Source: Nocardia aurantiaca
GTDB lineage: Bacteria; Actinomycetota; Actinomycetes; Mycobacteriales; Mycobacteriaceae
Assembly: GCF_009708175.1 (NCBI RefSeq)
Contig: NZ_WMBB01000009.1
Location: 186,001-250,000 of the forward strand
Length of the DNA stretch: 64,000 nt
Direction of reading: 5' to 3'
Shown here: positions 43,979 through 52,762 of the stretch, in pieces
Layout: each line of letters begins with the position of its first letter
Numbering within the stretch: position 1 is the stretch's first letter
Made by a program: the position numbers and the translations under genes
Notes under the pieces: model-generated
Database searches by the model: none
Told to the model about the DNA's origin: nothing
What the model saw: only the letters and a program-made list of their open reading frames with translations

Positions 43979-44641
43979 GTGACCTATGACGACTTCGACG
44001 GGTTCGAGCATCTCGACACCTCCGCATTGCCGGAGCGGCAGCAGCGGATTCTGTGCACCATTCGGGATTGGGTGCAGCGGCACGGATATTCGCCGAGTAC
44101 CCGCGAGATCGGCGATGCGGTCGGATTGAAGTCGTCTTCATCTGTTTCGCGGCATTTGCGCGATTTGGAGGAGCGCGGGTTTCTCACGCGCAGCGAGTCC
44201 GTCACGCGGCCGATGGATGTCCGTCTGTTCCTGCGGTCGTCCGGGCCGGAGCGGCGGCAGGACGAGAACTCCGTGTCGGTGCCCGTCGTGGGTGACATCG
44301 CGGCCGGCACACCGATCCTCGCCGAGGAGCACACCGACGACGTGCTGTCCCTGCCCCGTGAGCTGGTCGGCCGCGGCACCGTCTTCGGCCTGCGCGTTCG
44401 CGGTGATTCCATGGTCGACGCCGCGATCTGCGACGGCGACATCGTGGTGGTACGCAAGCAGCAGGAGGCGCACACCGGCGAGATCGTGGCCGCGATGATC
44501 GACGGCGAGGCCACGGTCAAGGTCTACCGCCGCGCCAACGGGCATGTGTACCTGGAGCCGCGCAATCCGGCCTACCCGGTGATCGACGGCGACCAGGCTC
44601 AGGTGCTGGGTAAGGTCGTCTCGGTCATGCGCCGGGTCTGA
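43979..44641 (+). CDS. LexA-type self-cleaving repressor
   Basis: 220 aa. The N-terminal helix-turn-helix domain has RQQRILCTIRDWVQRHGYSP and GDAVGLKSSSSVSRHLRDLE. The C-terminal S24 peptidase domain has the Ala109-Gly110 cleavage bond (DIAAGTP), catalytic Ser144 (RGDSMVDAAI) and Lys181 (GEATVKVY). It is shorter than M. tuberculosis LexA as I recall it, and the recognition helix and linker differ. It may therefore be a second LexA paralogue with its own regulon rather than the housekeeping SOS repressor. GTG start. Confidence 0.88.
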   Translation: MTYDDFDGFEHLDTSALPERQQRILCTIRDWVQRHGYSPSTREIGDAVGLKSSSSVSRHLRDLEERGFLTRSESVTRPMDVRLFLRSSGPERRQDENSVSVPVVGDIAAGTPILAEEHTDDVLSLPRELVGRGTVFGLRVRGDSMVDAAICDGDIVVVRKQQEAHTGEIVAAMIDGEATVKVYRRANGHVYLEPRNPAYPVIDGDQAQVLGKVVSVMRRV

Positions 44642-44693
44642 GCGTCTGGCATGATGACGGCCGTTATCACCTTCCATCCCCGGGGAGTATCGA

Positions 44694-45149
44694 ATGTCGT
44701 TGCTGCGCAAGGCCGGTGTGGGCCTCGCCGTTACGTCGATGGCCGCGATCGGCACCGTGGCCGCCGGAACCGCCTCCGCGGCGGACAACGATCCGGTCTT
44801 CACCGCTACCTCCGGTGACCTGTACGGCGCCCTCGCGCTGTCCAAGAGCACCGGAAACGTCGCCTATGCCGTGAACTACGGCAGCTGGGACGGCGCGGAC
44901 AGCGCGGCCGTGAGCAAATGCGGCGGTGGTGACTGCGCGGTCGTCGTGCACTTCGCCAATGCTTGCGGCGCGGTCGCACAGGGCGCCGACACCCGCTTCG
45001 GCTGGGCATGGGCCCCGTCCAAGTCGGAGGCCGAGTCGGCCGCCATCGATGTGCTGGGCAAGAGCGCTCCGGGCTTCCCGGACACGGGTTCGTCCTCGCC
45101 GCGCCAGGCCAAGGTCATTCTGTCGGCGTGCACCGACAACGCGAGCTGA
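44694..45149 (+). CDS. Secreted DUF4189-type protein
   Basis: 151 aa. The signal peptide (MSLLRKAGVGLAVTSMAAIG, cleavage after TASA) leaves a mature domain with the DUF4189 pattern: DLYGALALSKSTGNVAYAVN, CGGGDCAVVVHFANACGAVA and FGWAWAPSKSEAESAAI, plus a late cysteine in ILSACTDN. Four cysteines could form two disulfides in an exported small domain. Function unknown. Confidence 0.88.
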   Translation: MSLLRKAGVGLAVTSMAAIGTVAAGTASAADNDPVFTATSGDLYGALALSKSTGNVAYAVNYGSWDGADSAAVSKCGGGDCAVVVHFANACGAVAQGADTRFGWAWAPSKSEAESAAIDVLGKSAPGFPDTGSSSPRQAKVILSACTDNAS

Positions 45150-45165
45150 CCATCCGCTAATCACC

Positions 45166-45204
45166 ACGGCGCCACACCGGATTCATCCGGCGTGGCGCCG
45201 TTTT
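45166..45204 (+). terminator. Intrinsic terminator after the DUF4189 gene
   Basis: ACGGCGCCAC-A-CCGGAT paired with ATCCGG-C-GTGGCGCCGT, a 16-bp stem with one internal mismatch and a 2-base loop, running into TTTT. It ends transcription before the next plus-strand gene. Confidence 0.85.
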
Positions 45205-45260
45205 GTTTGCCGGAGTCCATTTTCCGGCAACACGGCCGACCGTACGGAGATGATTTCCCG

Positions 45261-45884
45261 GTGGACGACATCACCTACGAGGACACCCGGTTCGCATTGC
45301 ACGTGGCGGCCGAACTGTTGATCGCCGGTCCGCAGTACCGCCGATTCGGCAGTATCCGCATGCACATCGTGCTGGGCGGCTTCGCCGGCATCACATGGCC
45401 GGTGTCGGTGATGGGCACCGATCTGGTGTGGCCGCGGGGCCGCACCCGCCTGCACGGCACCTACGGTGACCTCGCCTCGACGGCCGGATTCGCGGCCGCC
45501 GCCCCGCCCGAGGGTCTGTACTCCGACGGCACCCGCATGGATCCGGACGAACCCTTCAGCCTCGACGACGATGCCGCCACCACCGTGCACGACTGGTTCG
45601 CGGTGGGGGACACCGCATTACGCCGCTTCGCCGAGGAGCAGCCGGTGCTGTGGCCCGAGCATTTCGACCTATCCGTCGCCGTCGACGACGTGAATTACGG
45701 TGTCTCCCCGGGGGACTGGGATAATCCGCAGCCTTACGCGTATGTCGGACCGTGGACGCGCCGCGAGGGCGAATTCTGGAACGCATCGTTCGGCGCCATG
45801 CGACCCCGTGGCGAGGTGGCGACCGTCGAAGGCCTGCTGGCGTTCTTCCGGGAGGGCAGGGCCCGCGCCGCACAGGACAATTGA
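45261..45884 (+). CDS. Conserved hypothetical protein
   Basis: About 207 aa, soluble, Asp/Trp-rich, with no domain I recognise. The frame is open from 45192, but that start lies inside the preceding terminator. The GTG at 45261 (VDDITYEDTRFALH) with GGAGA upstream is preferred. Convergent with the next gene, whose stop is 2 bp away. Confidence 0.7.
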   Translation: MDDITYEDTRFALHVAAELLIAGPQYRRFGSIRMHIVLGGFAGITWPVSVMGTDLVWPRGRTRLHGTYGDLASTAGFAAAAPPEGLYSDGTRMDPDEPFSLDDDAATTVHDWFAVGDTALRRFAEEQPVLWPEHFDLSVAVDDVNYGVSPGDWDNPQPYAYVGPWTRREGEFWNASFGAMRPRGEVATVEGLLAFFREGRARAAQDN

Positions 45885-45886
45885 CC

Positions 45887-46882
45887 TCAGGTGAGGTGCG
45901 CTTTCAGCACGTCGCCGCCTTCGGTGCCCAGAATGAGCGTGTGGTCGTCGGAGGGATTGACAGCCACCGAGGTCAGTGGCTGGCCCGACAGCAGGGTGCA
46001 GCTGGTGTGATCGGCCGGGTCGGCGCGCACGAGTTGCCCGCTGCCGGTGGCGACGTAGAGCAGGCCGCCCGGCCCGATCGCCAGATCATCGGGGAGCAGC
46101 GGCCCGCTGAGCGGAGCCGGTGACAGATCGACGGCGACACTCGCCCGGGCCGGATCGTCGATGGGCAGCGCGACGATGCGGGCCGTCGGGCTCTCCAGCA
46201 ACGTCACATAGAGAACGTCCCCGGCCGCGACGATGCCGTCGGCGCCGGAGCCATTCGCCGCCAGCGCGTTTCGTGCGCGTTGCGTCCACCCCGCGTCGAC
46301 GGTCCCATCCGGGCGGATCCGCTCCACGGTGTTCGAAAGAGTGTCGGCCACATAGAGATTCCCGGCACTGTCGAACGCGGCCCCGTTGGCCTGGCCGAGC
46401 CCGGACACGAATATCTCGGGCTGTGGAGCCGCCGCGGCGGGATCGAATCGGAGGACTCCGCCCTGCCTGGCGAGACCCGCGACCGGTGAGTTGCCGAACG
46501 TCACGTACAGCAACCCGTCCGGGCCGAGCCGGATCGCACCCGGGCTGGATACCGGCACGCTGGCCACCACACGACCATCACGGTTGTAGCGCTCGACGAC
46601 ATTGCGGAGGTTACGCGCGACCCAGCCATTCCCGGCGGCGTCGAAGCCCAGATTCTCCGACCAGTCGGCCAGGGGCGCCCGCGTGGGCAGCACGGTGGCG
46701 AGATTGACAGGAGAGCAGGAAGCCGGTGTGTCGGTAGCCGGTTCGGGAGCGTCCGCACCGGCCAGGGCAACAGGGCCGCTCACGGCAGTCACGACGGCCA
46801 GCAGGACCGCTGCACCCAGCCTGCCACGGTGCTCCCTGGGATCCGATTGCGGCGCAGCCACGCTCGGTCGCGGATCCGGCAT
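45887..46882 (-). CDS. Secreted SMP-30/NHL-type beta-propeller protein
   Basis: About 331 aa with an N-terminal signal/anchor helix (LGAAVLLAVVTAVSGPVALA) and a propeller of repeating blades: GLLYVTFGN, GNLYVADTLSNTVERIRPDG, and GGLLYVATGSGQLVRADP. The SMP-30/gluconolactonase-like fold is common in exported proteins; the ligand is unknown. The ATG at 46882 has AAGGGA upstream and matches the signal peptide start. Confidence 0.82.
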   Translation of the reverse strand: MPDPRPSVAAPQSDPREHRGRLGAAVLLAVVTAVSGPVALAGADAPEPATDTPASCSPVNLATVLPTRAPLADWSENLGFDAAGNGWVARNLRNVVERYNRDGRVVASVPVSSPGAIRLGPDGLLYVTFGNSPVAGLARQGGVLRFDPAAAAPQPEIFVSGLGQANGAAFDSAGNLYVADTLSNTVERIRPDGTVDAGWTQRARNALAANGSGADGIVAAGDVLYVTLLESPTARIVALPIDDPARASVAVDLSPAPLSGPLLPDDLAIGPGGLLYVATGSGQLVRADPADHTSCTLLSGQPLTSVAVNPSDDHTLILGTEGGDVLKAHLT

Positions 46883-47081
46883 CGCGGCAGTCCCTTCGTT
46901 GGGCGGTGATCGCGGCCAGCGTATATCGCCCGGTCCAGCCCGGCAACGCTCACGGGTCCGGCAGGATCGCGTGTCCGGAGTGCGTGCTCTGGCAACGGGT
47001 GAATCCGCTCGCGGTGCGCCGTTCGGGCTGGGGGAGGGGAGCCCACATGGGTGCCGAGGAGAAGCGCGGCGCGGGCTGCCG

Positions 47082-47576
47082 TTATGACGGGGAGGGGTGC
47101 GTGGGTAGTCGCTCGGTGGAGTATTCCGCCAGTGCCGCTTCGACATTGGCGATACCGGCCCGCACGCCCAGCCCATAGCCGTCCTCCTCGAGGACGTCGA
47201 GTCTGGCGCGAGCGGCGTCCAGGTGCCGGCGCGCGGTGTCGAAAGCGCCCAGGCGTCGGTAGTTGTCGGCGAGGTTGAGGTGCAGGGACGGGTAGAAGCC
47301 GCGCACGCTCAGGCCCGCGTGATGGGCCTGAGCGCGGTCGTCGGTGAGCGCCTCCGCGGCGTCGAGGGCGCGGATATCCCAGGTGAGCGCATCGGCCGCG
47401 TGCTCATGCAGGTCGGCCAGGAAGTGGGCCAGCGAGACCCGGTGCAGCGGGTCGCCGTTCGCGCCGATGGTGTCCCACAGCGTGGTCAACTGTTCTCGCG
47501 CCGCCGCTGGATCACCGTGGCGGCCAAGGGTTACGGCGTCGTTGATGGCGGACATGGTCTCGTCGACGGCGGTCAT
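47082..47576 (-). CDS. TPR-like hypothetical protein
   Basis: About 164 aa and fully alpha-helical in character, with repeats resembling tetratricopeptide units (SLHLNLADNYRRLGAFDTAR, RRHLDAARARLDVLEEDG). Possibly a protein-interaction scaffold. The frame is open to a TTG at 47606 that nearly abuts the GNAT stop; the ATG at 47576 is chosen. Probably downstream of GNAT in one transcript. Confidence 0.7.
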   Translation of the reverse strand: MTAVDETMSAINDAVTLGRHGDPAAAREQLTTLWDTIGANGDPLHRVSLAHFLADLHEHAADALTWDIRALDAAEALTDDRAQAHHAGLSVRGFYPSLHLNLADNYRRLGAFDTARRHLDAARARLDVLEEDGYGLGVRAGIANVEAALAEYSTERLPTHPSPS

Positions 47577-47606
47577 GAGGCCGACAGTAGCGGCGGGGTC
47601 CGACAA

Positions 47607-48182
47607 CTAGCGGGCGGTCCGCCCGTGCCGTCCTTCCCCGGTGATCCGCCCGCGCCGGATGAGATCGCGCTTGGTGCCGGGTCCGAGCATGACATGGTCG
47701 TCCCCGGCTACGTTCTCATCGGGGTTGGGCCGCACGAACAGCGTCACCGTGGTGCCCTCGGTGAAGCCGTTCTTGCGCATCATGGACGCCGAGGCCGTGT
47801 TGTGGTTCTCCACATCGGTGACGATGCGGGCCGCGCCGTGCCGGAACAGCAGATCGCAGCAGGCGGTCATGAGATTGGCCGCGACACCGCGCCCCTGCAT
47901 GTCGGGCGCGACCGCGATCCACTCCAGATACGCCCAGTCCTCGCGCAGCTCGAATTCCATGGAGGCCAGGACGAATCCGACCACCCGATCCGAATCCACC
48001 GCGACCCAGCAGGACCGGCCGGCGCTGTCGAGGTGCTCGGCCACCGAGGTCAGCGACCACGAGGTGTAGGGCTTGGTCTGGGTGTCGAACACCTGGTAGC
48101 CGAGGTCGATGACCTGACGCAGATGCCCGAGCCCCATGGGCACGATGGCGACATCCGGATGGATGGATATGTCGGAATCCAT
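47607..48182 (-). CDS. GNAT-family N-acetyltransferase
   Basis: 191 aa. The acetyl-CoA binding motif A is LEWIAVAPDMQGRGVAANLM, followed by DVENHNTASASMMRKNGF of motif B. Substrate unknown. It lies 74 bp after ku on the same strand and may be cotranscribed. The larger open frame above 48182 is an antiframe of ku. Confidence 0.87.
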   Translation of the reverse strand: MDSDISIHPDVAIVPMGLGHLRQVIDLGYQVFDTQTKPYTSWSLTSVAEHLDSAGRSCWVAVDSDRVVGFVLASMEFELREDWAYLEWIAVAPDMQGRGVAANLMTACCDLLFRHGAARIVTDVENHNTASASMMRKNGFTEGTTVTLFVRPNPDENVAGDDHVMLGPGTKRDLIRRGRITGEGRHGRTAR

Positions 48183-48256
48183 GTCCGATAGTTTGCCAGG
48201 TGGGTGCTGAAAAGCCGGGGGACCTCGAGAAAGGGGCCCGCGCGAGCGGCGTGCTC

Positions 48257-49165
48257 TCACGCGCCCTTGCGCGTCTGCTTGGCCGGTGCCTTCTTCGCGG
48301 CCTTCTTGGCGGGCTTCTTCTCGGCGGCGCCCTTGGCCGCCTTGGTGGCCTTGGCGGGCGTGGCCTTCGCCGCACCCGTCTTCTTTCCGGACGCCTCCAG
48401 ACTGCGCTGTAGCGCCGCGACCAGGTCGACCACCTCGGCATCCATGTGCGGCGCGGCCGCCACGGGCGCGCGGGTGACCTTGCTCGAACCGCTGGCGATC
48501 GCCTCGTCGAGCATTTTCTGCAATTCGAGCTGATATTCGTCCACGTACAGGCTGGGATCGAAATCGTCGGACAGCGTGTCGACCAGCGTCTCGGCCATCT
48601 GCAATTCCTGGGGCCTGGGCTCGGCGACGCCCTCGAGCTTCTCGAACGCCACCGCCCGCACCTCGTCCGGCCACAGCAGCGTTTGCAGCACCAGCACCCC
48701 GTCGCGCACCCGCAGCGCGCCCAGGCGGGTCTTCTGCCGCAGCGTGAAATGCACCAGCGCCACCCGGTCCACCCGTTCCAGGGTCTCGGCCAGCAGCACA
48801 TAGGCTTTCGGCGCGGTCGAGTCGGGCTCCAGGTAGTAGCTCTTGTCGAACAGAATCGGATCGATCTGCTCCGACGGCACGAATTGCAGCACTGGAATTT
48901 CGTGCTTCTCCGCCGCCGGAAGTTTGGCGAAGTCCTCGTCGGTGAGAATCACCTGATCTCCGTCGGGTGATTCATACGCCCGGTCGATATCGGAATACTG
49001 CACGGGCTGCCCGTCCACCGTGCACACCCGCTCGTAGCGAATGCGCCCGCCATCGGCGGCGTGCACCTGGTGGAACTTGATGTCGTGGTCCTCCGTGGCG
49101 GTGTAAACCTTCACGGGGACATTCACCAGTCCGAACGCGATGGAGCCCTTCCAAATGGACCGCAT
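48257..49165 (-). CDS. ku: Non-homologous end-joining protein Ku
   Basis: 302-aa bacterial Ku homodimer subunit that binds DNA ends and recruits ligase D. It begins MRSIWKGSIAFGLVNVPVKV; the core includes YERVCTVDGQPV and the conserved LVHFTLRQKTRLGALRVRDG. The C-terminus is a lysine/alanine-rich tail (KKPAKKAAKKAPAK), a DNA-binding extension common in actinobacteria. ligD is not in this window. The ATG at 49165 is preceded by GGAAA. Confidence 0.96.
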   Translation of the reverse strand: MRSIWKGSIAFGLVNVPVKVYTATEDHDIKFHQVHAADGGRIRYERVCTVDGQPVQYSDIDRAYESPDGDQVILTDEDFAKLPAAEKHEIPVLQFVPSEQIDPILFDKSYYLEPDSTAPKAYVLLAETLERVDRVALVHFTLRQKTRLGALRVRDGVLVLQTLLWPDEVRAVAFEKLEGVAEPRPQELQMAETLVDTLSDDFDPSLYVDEYQLELQKMLDEAIASGSSKVTRAPVAAAPHMDAEVVDLVAALQRSLEASGKKTGAAKATPAKATKAAKGAAEKKPAKKAAKKAPAKQTRKGA

Positions 49166-49616
49166 TTTCCGATCGTACGTGGCGCCCGGGTTCCTAGCGG
49201 TTAACGCGCCGCCGACCTGGGGTTTCAGGTGGCCGGGGCCCGACTTGGTCACGAAATAGGGATATGTGTATCGAGGGATCCCACGGCTTCCCTGTGGCCC
49301 ACTCATGCGATGTCTGTGTGGATAGAAGCGCTGGGGTTCCTCATGTGCCCCGCTCACCACCATCGATTCCCAACGGAACTGCCTGCGAATCCGTAGAAGA
49401 ATCATAGAAATCCGTTGATCTTGAATCGTTCAGCTAACTGGAGGTAACGCATGGGCAACGTGGAGAAATGCGAGCGATCGTGACCCGCGCCTCCGCCAGG
49501 TGAGTGGTGGTTGTGGTGGATATCGGTATCGCGATCTGGCCCGGAGACATCGCGGCAGGAGGAGCGCTGACCGGCATTGCGGCCGTAGCAGCCGAGGTCG
49601 TGCCGCGCGGGTCGGA
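49166..49616. other. 451-bp region upstream of ku
   Basis: Carries the ku promoter region and the downstream edge of the next tetR gene. A plus-strand micro-ORF at 49451-49483 (see findings) has GGAGG six bases before its ATG. No larger supported gene. Confidence 0.5.
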
Positions 49617-50273
49617 TCACGGTCTGCTCTCGGGGCGTTCGAGTTCCAGCCTTCCCGTGAGCATGCTCTGTAGTTCGTCGGCGACCTGATCGCTGGTGGC
49701 GTCGACCCAGTCAACCGCCCAGTCGTGCATCAGCCCGTTGACCGCGCCCACGAACGCAGCGGCGGCGAGCCGGGGATCGAATGGCGCAATGTCGCCACGG
49801 CGGAGCGCGTCGTCATACAACTCGACCAACAGCGCGATCCAGCGAGATCGCCGCTCGAGGCGTTGCTGGTTGAGTCGTTCGCTCACACCGACGATTTCGA
49901 CGAACAAGATGCGGGTGTGACGCGGGTCGGCGGTGGCGGCGTCGATGTAGGTGTGCACGATCCGGGACACGCGTTCGCGGATCGGCAGATCCGCGACCCG
50001 TCCGATCTCATCGACGAAACGCTGTTCGACCAGGTCGTTGATATACAGGTGCAGGTCCGCCAGCAGGTCCTCGAGGGTGTTGTACTCCTCGTAGAACTGC
50101 CGGGTGGACAACCCGGCTTGCTTGCACACATCCACCAGGCGGCTGTTGCGATATCCGGGTCCCGCGCCGAACATCTCCAGCCCCGCCTCGCGGAGCTGGA
50201 CGCGTCGCGCGGCCTGTCGCTCCGCGGCCGGTCTGCCGCCGTAACGGCCTGTCGCAGGTGCGATCCTGGCCAC
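49617..50273 (-). CDS. TetR-family transcriptional regulator
   Basis: 218 aa. N-terminal basic tail, then helix-turn-helix LVDVCKQAGLSTRQFYEEYN with TLEDLLADLHLYIND. GTG start at 50273 with an AAGGGCGG ribosome site. The facing 1-kb intergenic region contains two related inverted repeats (50353-50382 and 51072-51111), so it probably controls itself and the secreted propeller gene at 51253. Confidence 0.87.
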   Translation of the reverse strand: MARIAPATGRYGGRPAAERQAARRVQLREAGLEMFGAGPGYRNSRLVDVCKQAGLSTRQFYEEYNTLEDLLADLHLYINDLVEQRFVDEIGRVADLPIRERVSRIVHTYIDAATADPRHTRILFVEIVGVSERLNQQRLERRSRWIALLVELYDDALRRGDIAPFDPRLAAAAFVGAVNGLMHDWAVDWVDATSDQVADELQSMLTGRLELERPESRP

Positions 50274-50352
50274 GTCCGCCCTTTCCGCGGCCGCGCGATC
50301 TGCACGCGAGGGGCTTGTGGTGCACGACCCCGTTGACTACTCTGCAGTCACT

Positions 50353-50382
50353 CAAATTCGAATATCCGAATATTCAAACTTG
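50353..50382. promoter_or_regulatory. Imperfect inverted repeat, operator copy 1
   Basis: CAAATTCGAATATC followed by CGAATATTCAAACTTG. It shares CGAATATTCA(A/G)ACTTG with the perfect repeat at 51072-51111 and lies about 80 bp upstream of the tetR start. Confidence 0.6.
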
Positions 50383-50537
50383 GATCGCAACGCCCACAAG
50401 ACTCCATGCGCTAGCCCGGCCGGCCATGCTCATCGTTGCGGATTCCGTGGCTGCCCCCTGTCCGGGGCGGTCACGGCGTTGTGGGGCGCGGCTCCTGACT
50501 CGCGCTCCACAGCCGCAGTAATTCCTGGAGGAATTCT

Positions 50538-50733
50538 ATGCGCGTCTCACCGAGCACTCGTCATCGCGGACGGGTGTGGCGCACCGCGGGCGGCAGCGGC
50601 CATGGCCGCGACTCTACTGACGGGTGTGTTCACCCGTGGGATCGGTCGGCGACCATCCGCCGGGAGTCCGGAACAGACCCGGCGGGTGGCTGATCCAAGG
50701 CCGGGGGTATTCAGCAGCGTTCCGTTGGGATGA
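50538..50733 (+). pseudogene. Decayed duplicate of the 5' end of the secreted beta-propeller gene
   Basis: GGAGGAATTCT-ATG at 50538 opens a frame starting MRVSPSTRHRGRVWR, parallel to MRISKFAQRRGRLWR of the gene at 51253. After a frameshift, another frame gives AAAAMAATLLTGVFTRGIG, matching the signal-peptide core. Then homology ends. The region upstream, including an operator-like repeat 171 bp before the ATG, also mirrors that of the intact gene (162 bp). Confidence 0.6.
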
Positions 50734-51071
50734 CCGATGAGGTCGAGGAGCGGAGGCGTCAGCGGGCCGACGATGAGGTTGATGATGACGGGCGCGCGGC
50801 CGAACGGTTGCGCACCCTCGCTGAGCGCTACCCCCGACCGTCGCCTGCGAAATCGGTTCCGCCCCAGGGGTATCGACGGCTCCGCGACCGAATCGCTCGG
50901 CATGGGCCGGATTTTCGGCAGGTGAATCAGGCCGTCGTCCGCGAAGTGAGTGCTGTCGATGCCGGCCGTGGATTCAGCCCCCTGGACATGCCCTCGCCTG
51001 CGGTTCCGTGTATCGGCGGGTGCGGTGATCGTCGTTCTCCGCCGCTGGGCGCCTATCCGCCGATACACTTC
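50734..51071. other. Spacer between decayed copy and second operator
   Basis: About 340 bp with only short Arg-rich frames and no signal peptide, domain or hairpin that I can support. Probably eroded sequence from the duplicated gene. Confidence 0.45.
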
Positions 51072-51111
51072 CGCCGCAAGTCTGAATACACGAATATTCA
51101 GACTTGCGGCG
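51072..51111. promoter_or_regulatory. 17-bp perfect inverted repeat upstream of the propeller gene
   Basis: Arms CGCCGCAAGTCTGAATA and TATTCAGACTTGCGGCG flank a 6-base spacer CACGAA. It lies 142 bp before the ATG at 51253. It may be a TetR operator; as RNA it would also make a strong hairpin. Confidence 0.7.
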
Positions 51112-51252
51112 CACCTGCTCACAAGGCTCCTGTGTTGACGCCCGATCGGTCAGGCCGACCAGTTCACCGAGCCCGTTCGCGGAAGCGACGGTGCCTGCGG
51201 GGCGCGGAACCCTCCGTGCCTCCGATCAGCAGTACCTATGGAGAAGTTTTCT

Positions 51253-52518
51253 ATGCGCATCTCGAAATTTGCCCAGCGCCGCGGACGATTGTGGCGCAGC
51301 ATCGCAGCAGCAGGGGCAGTGGTCGTACTGACCGGAGCGCTCGCCCATCAGGCCGGAACCGCCATCGCCGACACCTCGCTGCAGCAGGTGATGCTGGTGG
51401 GCAACAACTGGGACGGCACCGCGGACGTCATCCACTCCAGCGGGGACTTCGCGAAAGTCGGCCGGATCAACCTCATCCCCGACAAGGACGACCGACTCCT
51501 CGAGATCAGTCTCAATCCGGCCCATCTCGCAGTCTTCGTCGGGATCCGGGAGACAGTGGGCCAAGGCCACGACCAGTATGTCGACGACATGTACACGACC
51601 CCCGACGGGGCATCCATCGTCGTGTCGCGGCCGAGCTTCGGCGACGTGGCGTCCATCGACACCGCCACCGGAAAGGTCAAGTGGCGCTTCGAGGTATCGG
51701 GCTACCGCGCCGACCACATGGCGGTCTCGCGTGACGGAACCCGGGTCGCGGTGTCCGCATCGCTCGGCAATGTGGTGCACGTACTCGACATCCGGACCGG
51801 AAAGGAGTTGGGCCACTTCGCGACTGGCGATAAGCCGCACGAGAACGTCTTCACCGAGGACGGCAAGATCTGGAATGTTTCGATCGGCAACGTCGAAACC
51901 AACCTCGACGCACCTTGGGAGGACTTCACGAAGGGCGACCGGCATATCACCATCGTCGACGCGAATACGTTCCAGCAGATCAAGACGATCGACATGCGAA
52001 AGCGACTCGACGCCTTCGGGCGAACGGATCTGTCGAATGCGGTACGCCCGCTGGCGTTCAGCCCCGACGAGTCCAGGATCTACTTCCAGGTGTCCTTCTT
52101 CAACGGCTTCCTGGAATACGACGTGGCCGCGGACAAGATCCTGCGTGTGAAGGAATTGCCGAAGAACCCCGCGACCAGCGATGACCGCACCACCTTCGTC
52201 AACGACTCACGCCACCACGGGCTGTCGATGGATCCGACCGGAGCCAAACTGTGCGTCGCCGGAACGATGGACAATTACGCCACCATCGTCGACAGGACGA
52301 CCCTGCAGCAAGGTCCCCTGGTGACGGCCTCCGCGCCCTACTGGGCGACGGTGAGCGGAGACGGCAAGGCGTGCATCATCTCTGAAAGCGGCGCCAACCA
52401 GGTCACCGCGATCGACTTCGCCACCGGCGCCAAGATCACCTCGGTACCGGTCGGTCAGCACCCGCAGCGTGTCCGTCTCGCCAACCTCCCCACCGGTTGG
52501 ACGGCCCCGACCGCCTGA
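51253..52518 (+). CDS. Secreted YVTN/YncE-like beta-propeller protein
   Basis: About 421 aa. The signal peptide (basic MRISKFAQRRGRLWR, hydrophobic core AAAGAVVVLTGALA, cleavage near TAIADTS) precedes a seven-bladed propeller with blades such as DDMYTTPDGASIVVSRP, MAVSRDGTRVAVSASLGNVV and LSMDPTGAKLCVAGTMD. Extracellular role unknown. The ATG at 51253 has GGAG nine bases upstream and matches the decayed copy at 50538; the ATG at 51238 lacks one. Probably regulated by the TetR gene at 49617. Confidence 0.87.
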   Translation: MRISKFAQRRGRLWRSIAAAGAVVVLTGALAHQAGTAIADTSLQQVMLVGNNWDGTADVIHSSGDFAKVGRINLIPDKDDRLLEISLNPAHLAVFVGIRETVGQGHDQYVDDMYTTPDGASIVVSRPSFGDVASIDTATGKVKWRFEVSGYRADHMAVSRDGTRVAVSASLGNVVHVLDIRTGKELGHFATGDKPHENVFTEDGKIWNVSIGNVETNLDAPWEDFTKGDRHITIVDANTFQQIKTIDMRKRLDAFGRTDLSNAVRPLAFSPDESRIYFQVSFFNGFLEYDVAADKILRVKELPKNPATSDDRTTFVNDSRHHGLSMDPTGAKLCVAGTMDNYATIVDRTTLQQGPLVTASAPYWATVSGDGKACIISESGANQVTAIDFATGAKITSVPVGQHPQRVRLANLPTGWTAPTA

Positions 52519-52697
52519 TAAGAGTCGATCAGTTGATTCTCGCCCCGCAGCGATGGGGGTGGGGAAGGCTGGTCGCCGAGCCGACGACCGGTGAGCACCG
52601 GCTTCCGCCCGAGTAGTGAGCGGTTCACCGGCACCCGCGCGGTTCGTATGCTGGTGTGTCCGGCCGACCAGAGGTCGGATTGCGCGAACGCACCCTT

Positions 52698-52735
52698 GTT
52701 GGGGTCGGCACCGCGGAAGCGGTACCGGCCCCAAC
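52698..52735. terminator. Stem-loop between convergent propeller and diiron oxygenase genes
   Basis: GTTGGGGTCGGCACCGC pairs with GCGGTACCGGCCCCAAC (one mismatch, one G-U) around a GGAA loop. Its location between convergent genes suggests bidirectional termination, though no T-run follows. Confidence 0.55.
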
Positions 52736-52762
52736 GTCGGGGGATTACATGTGGCGCAATTG

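Noticed and set aside
48200..48970. Plus-strand frames opposite ku
   Set aside because: Mirror translations of the lysine/alanine-rich Ku tail and core; no start signals.
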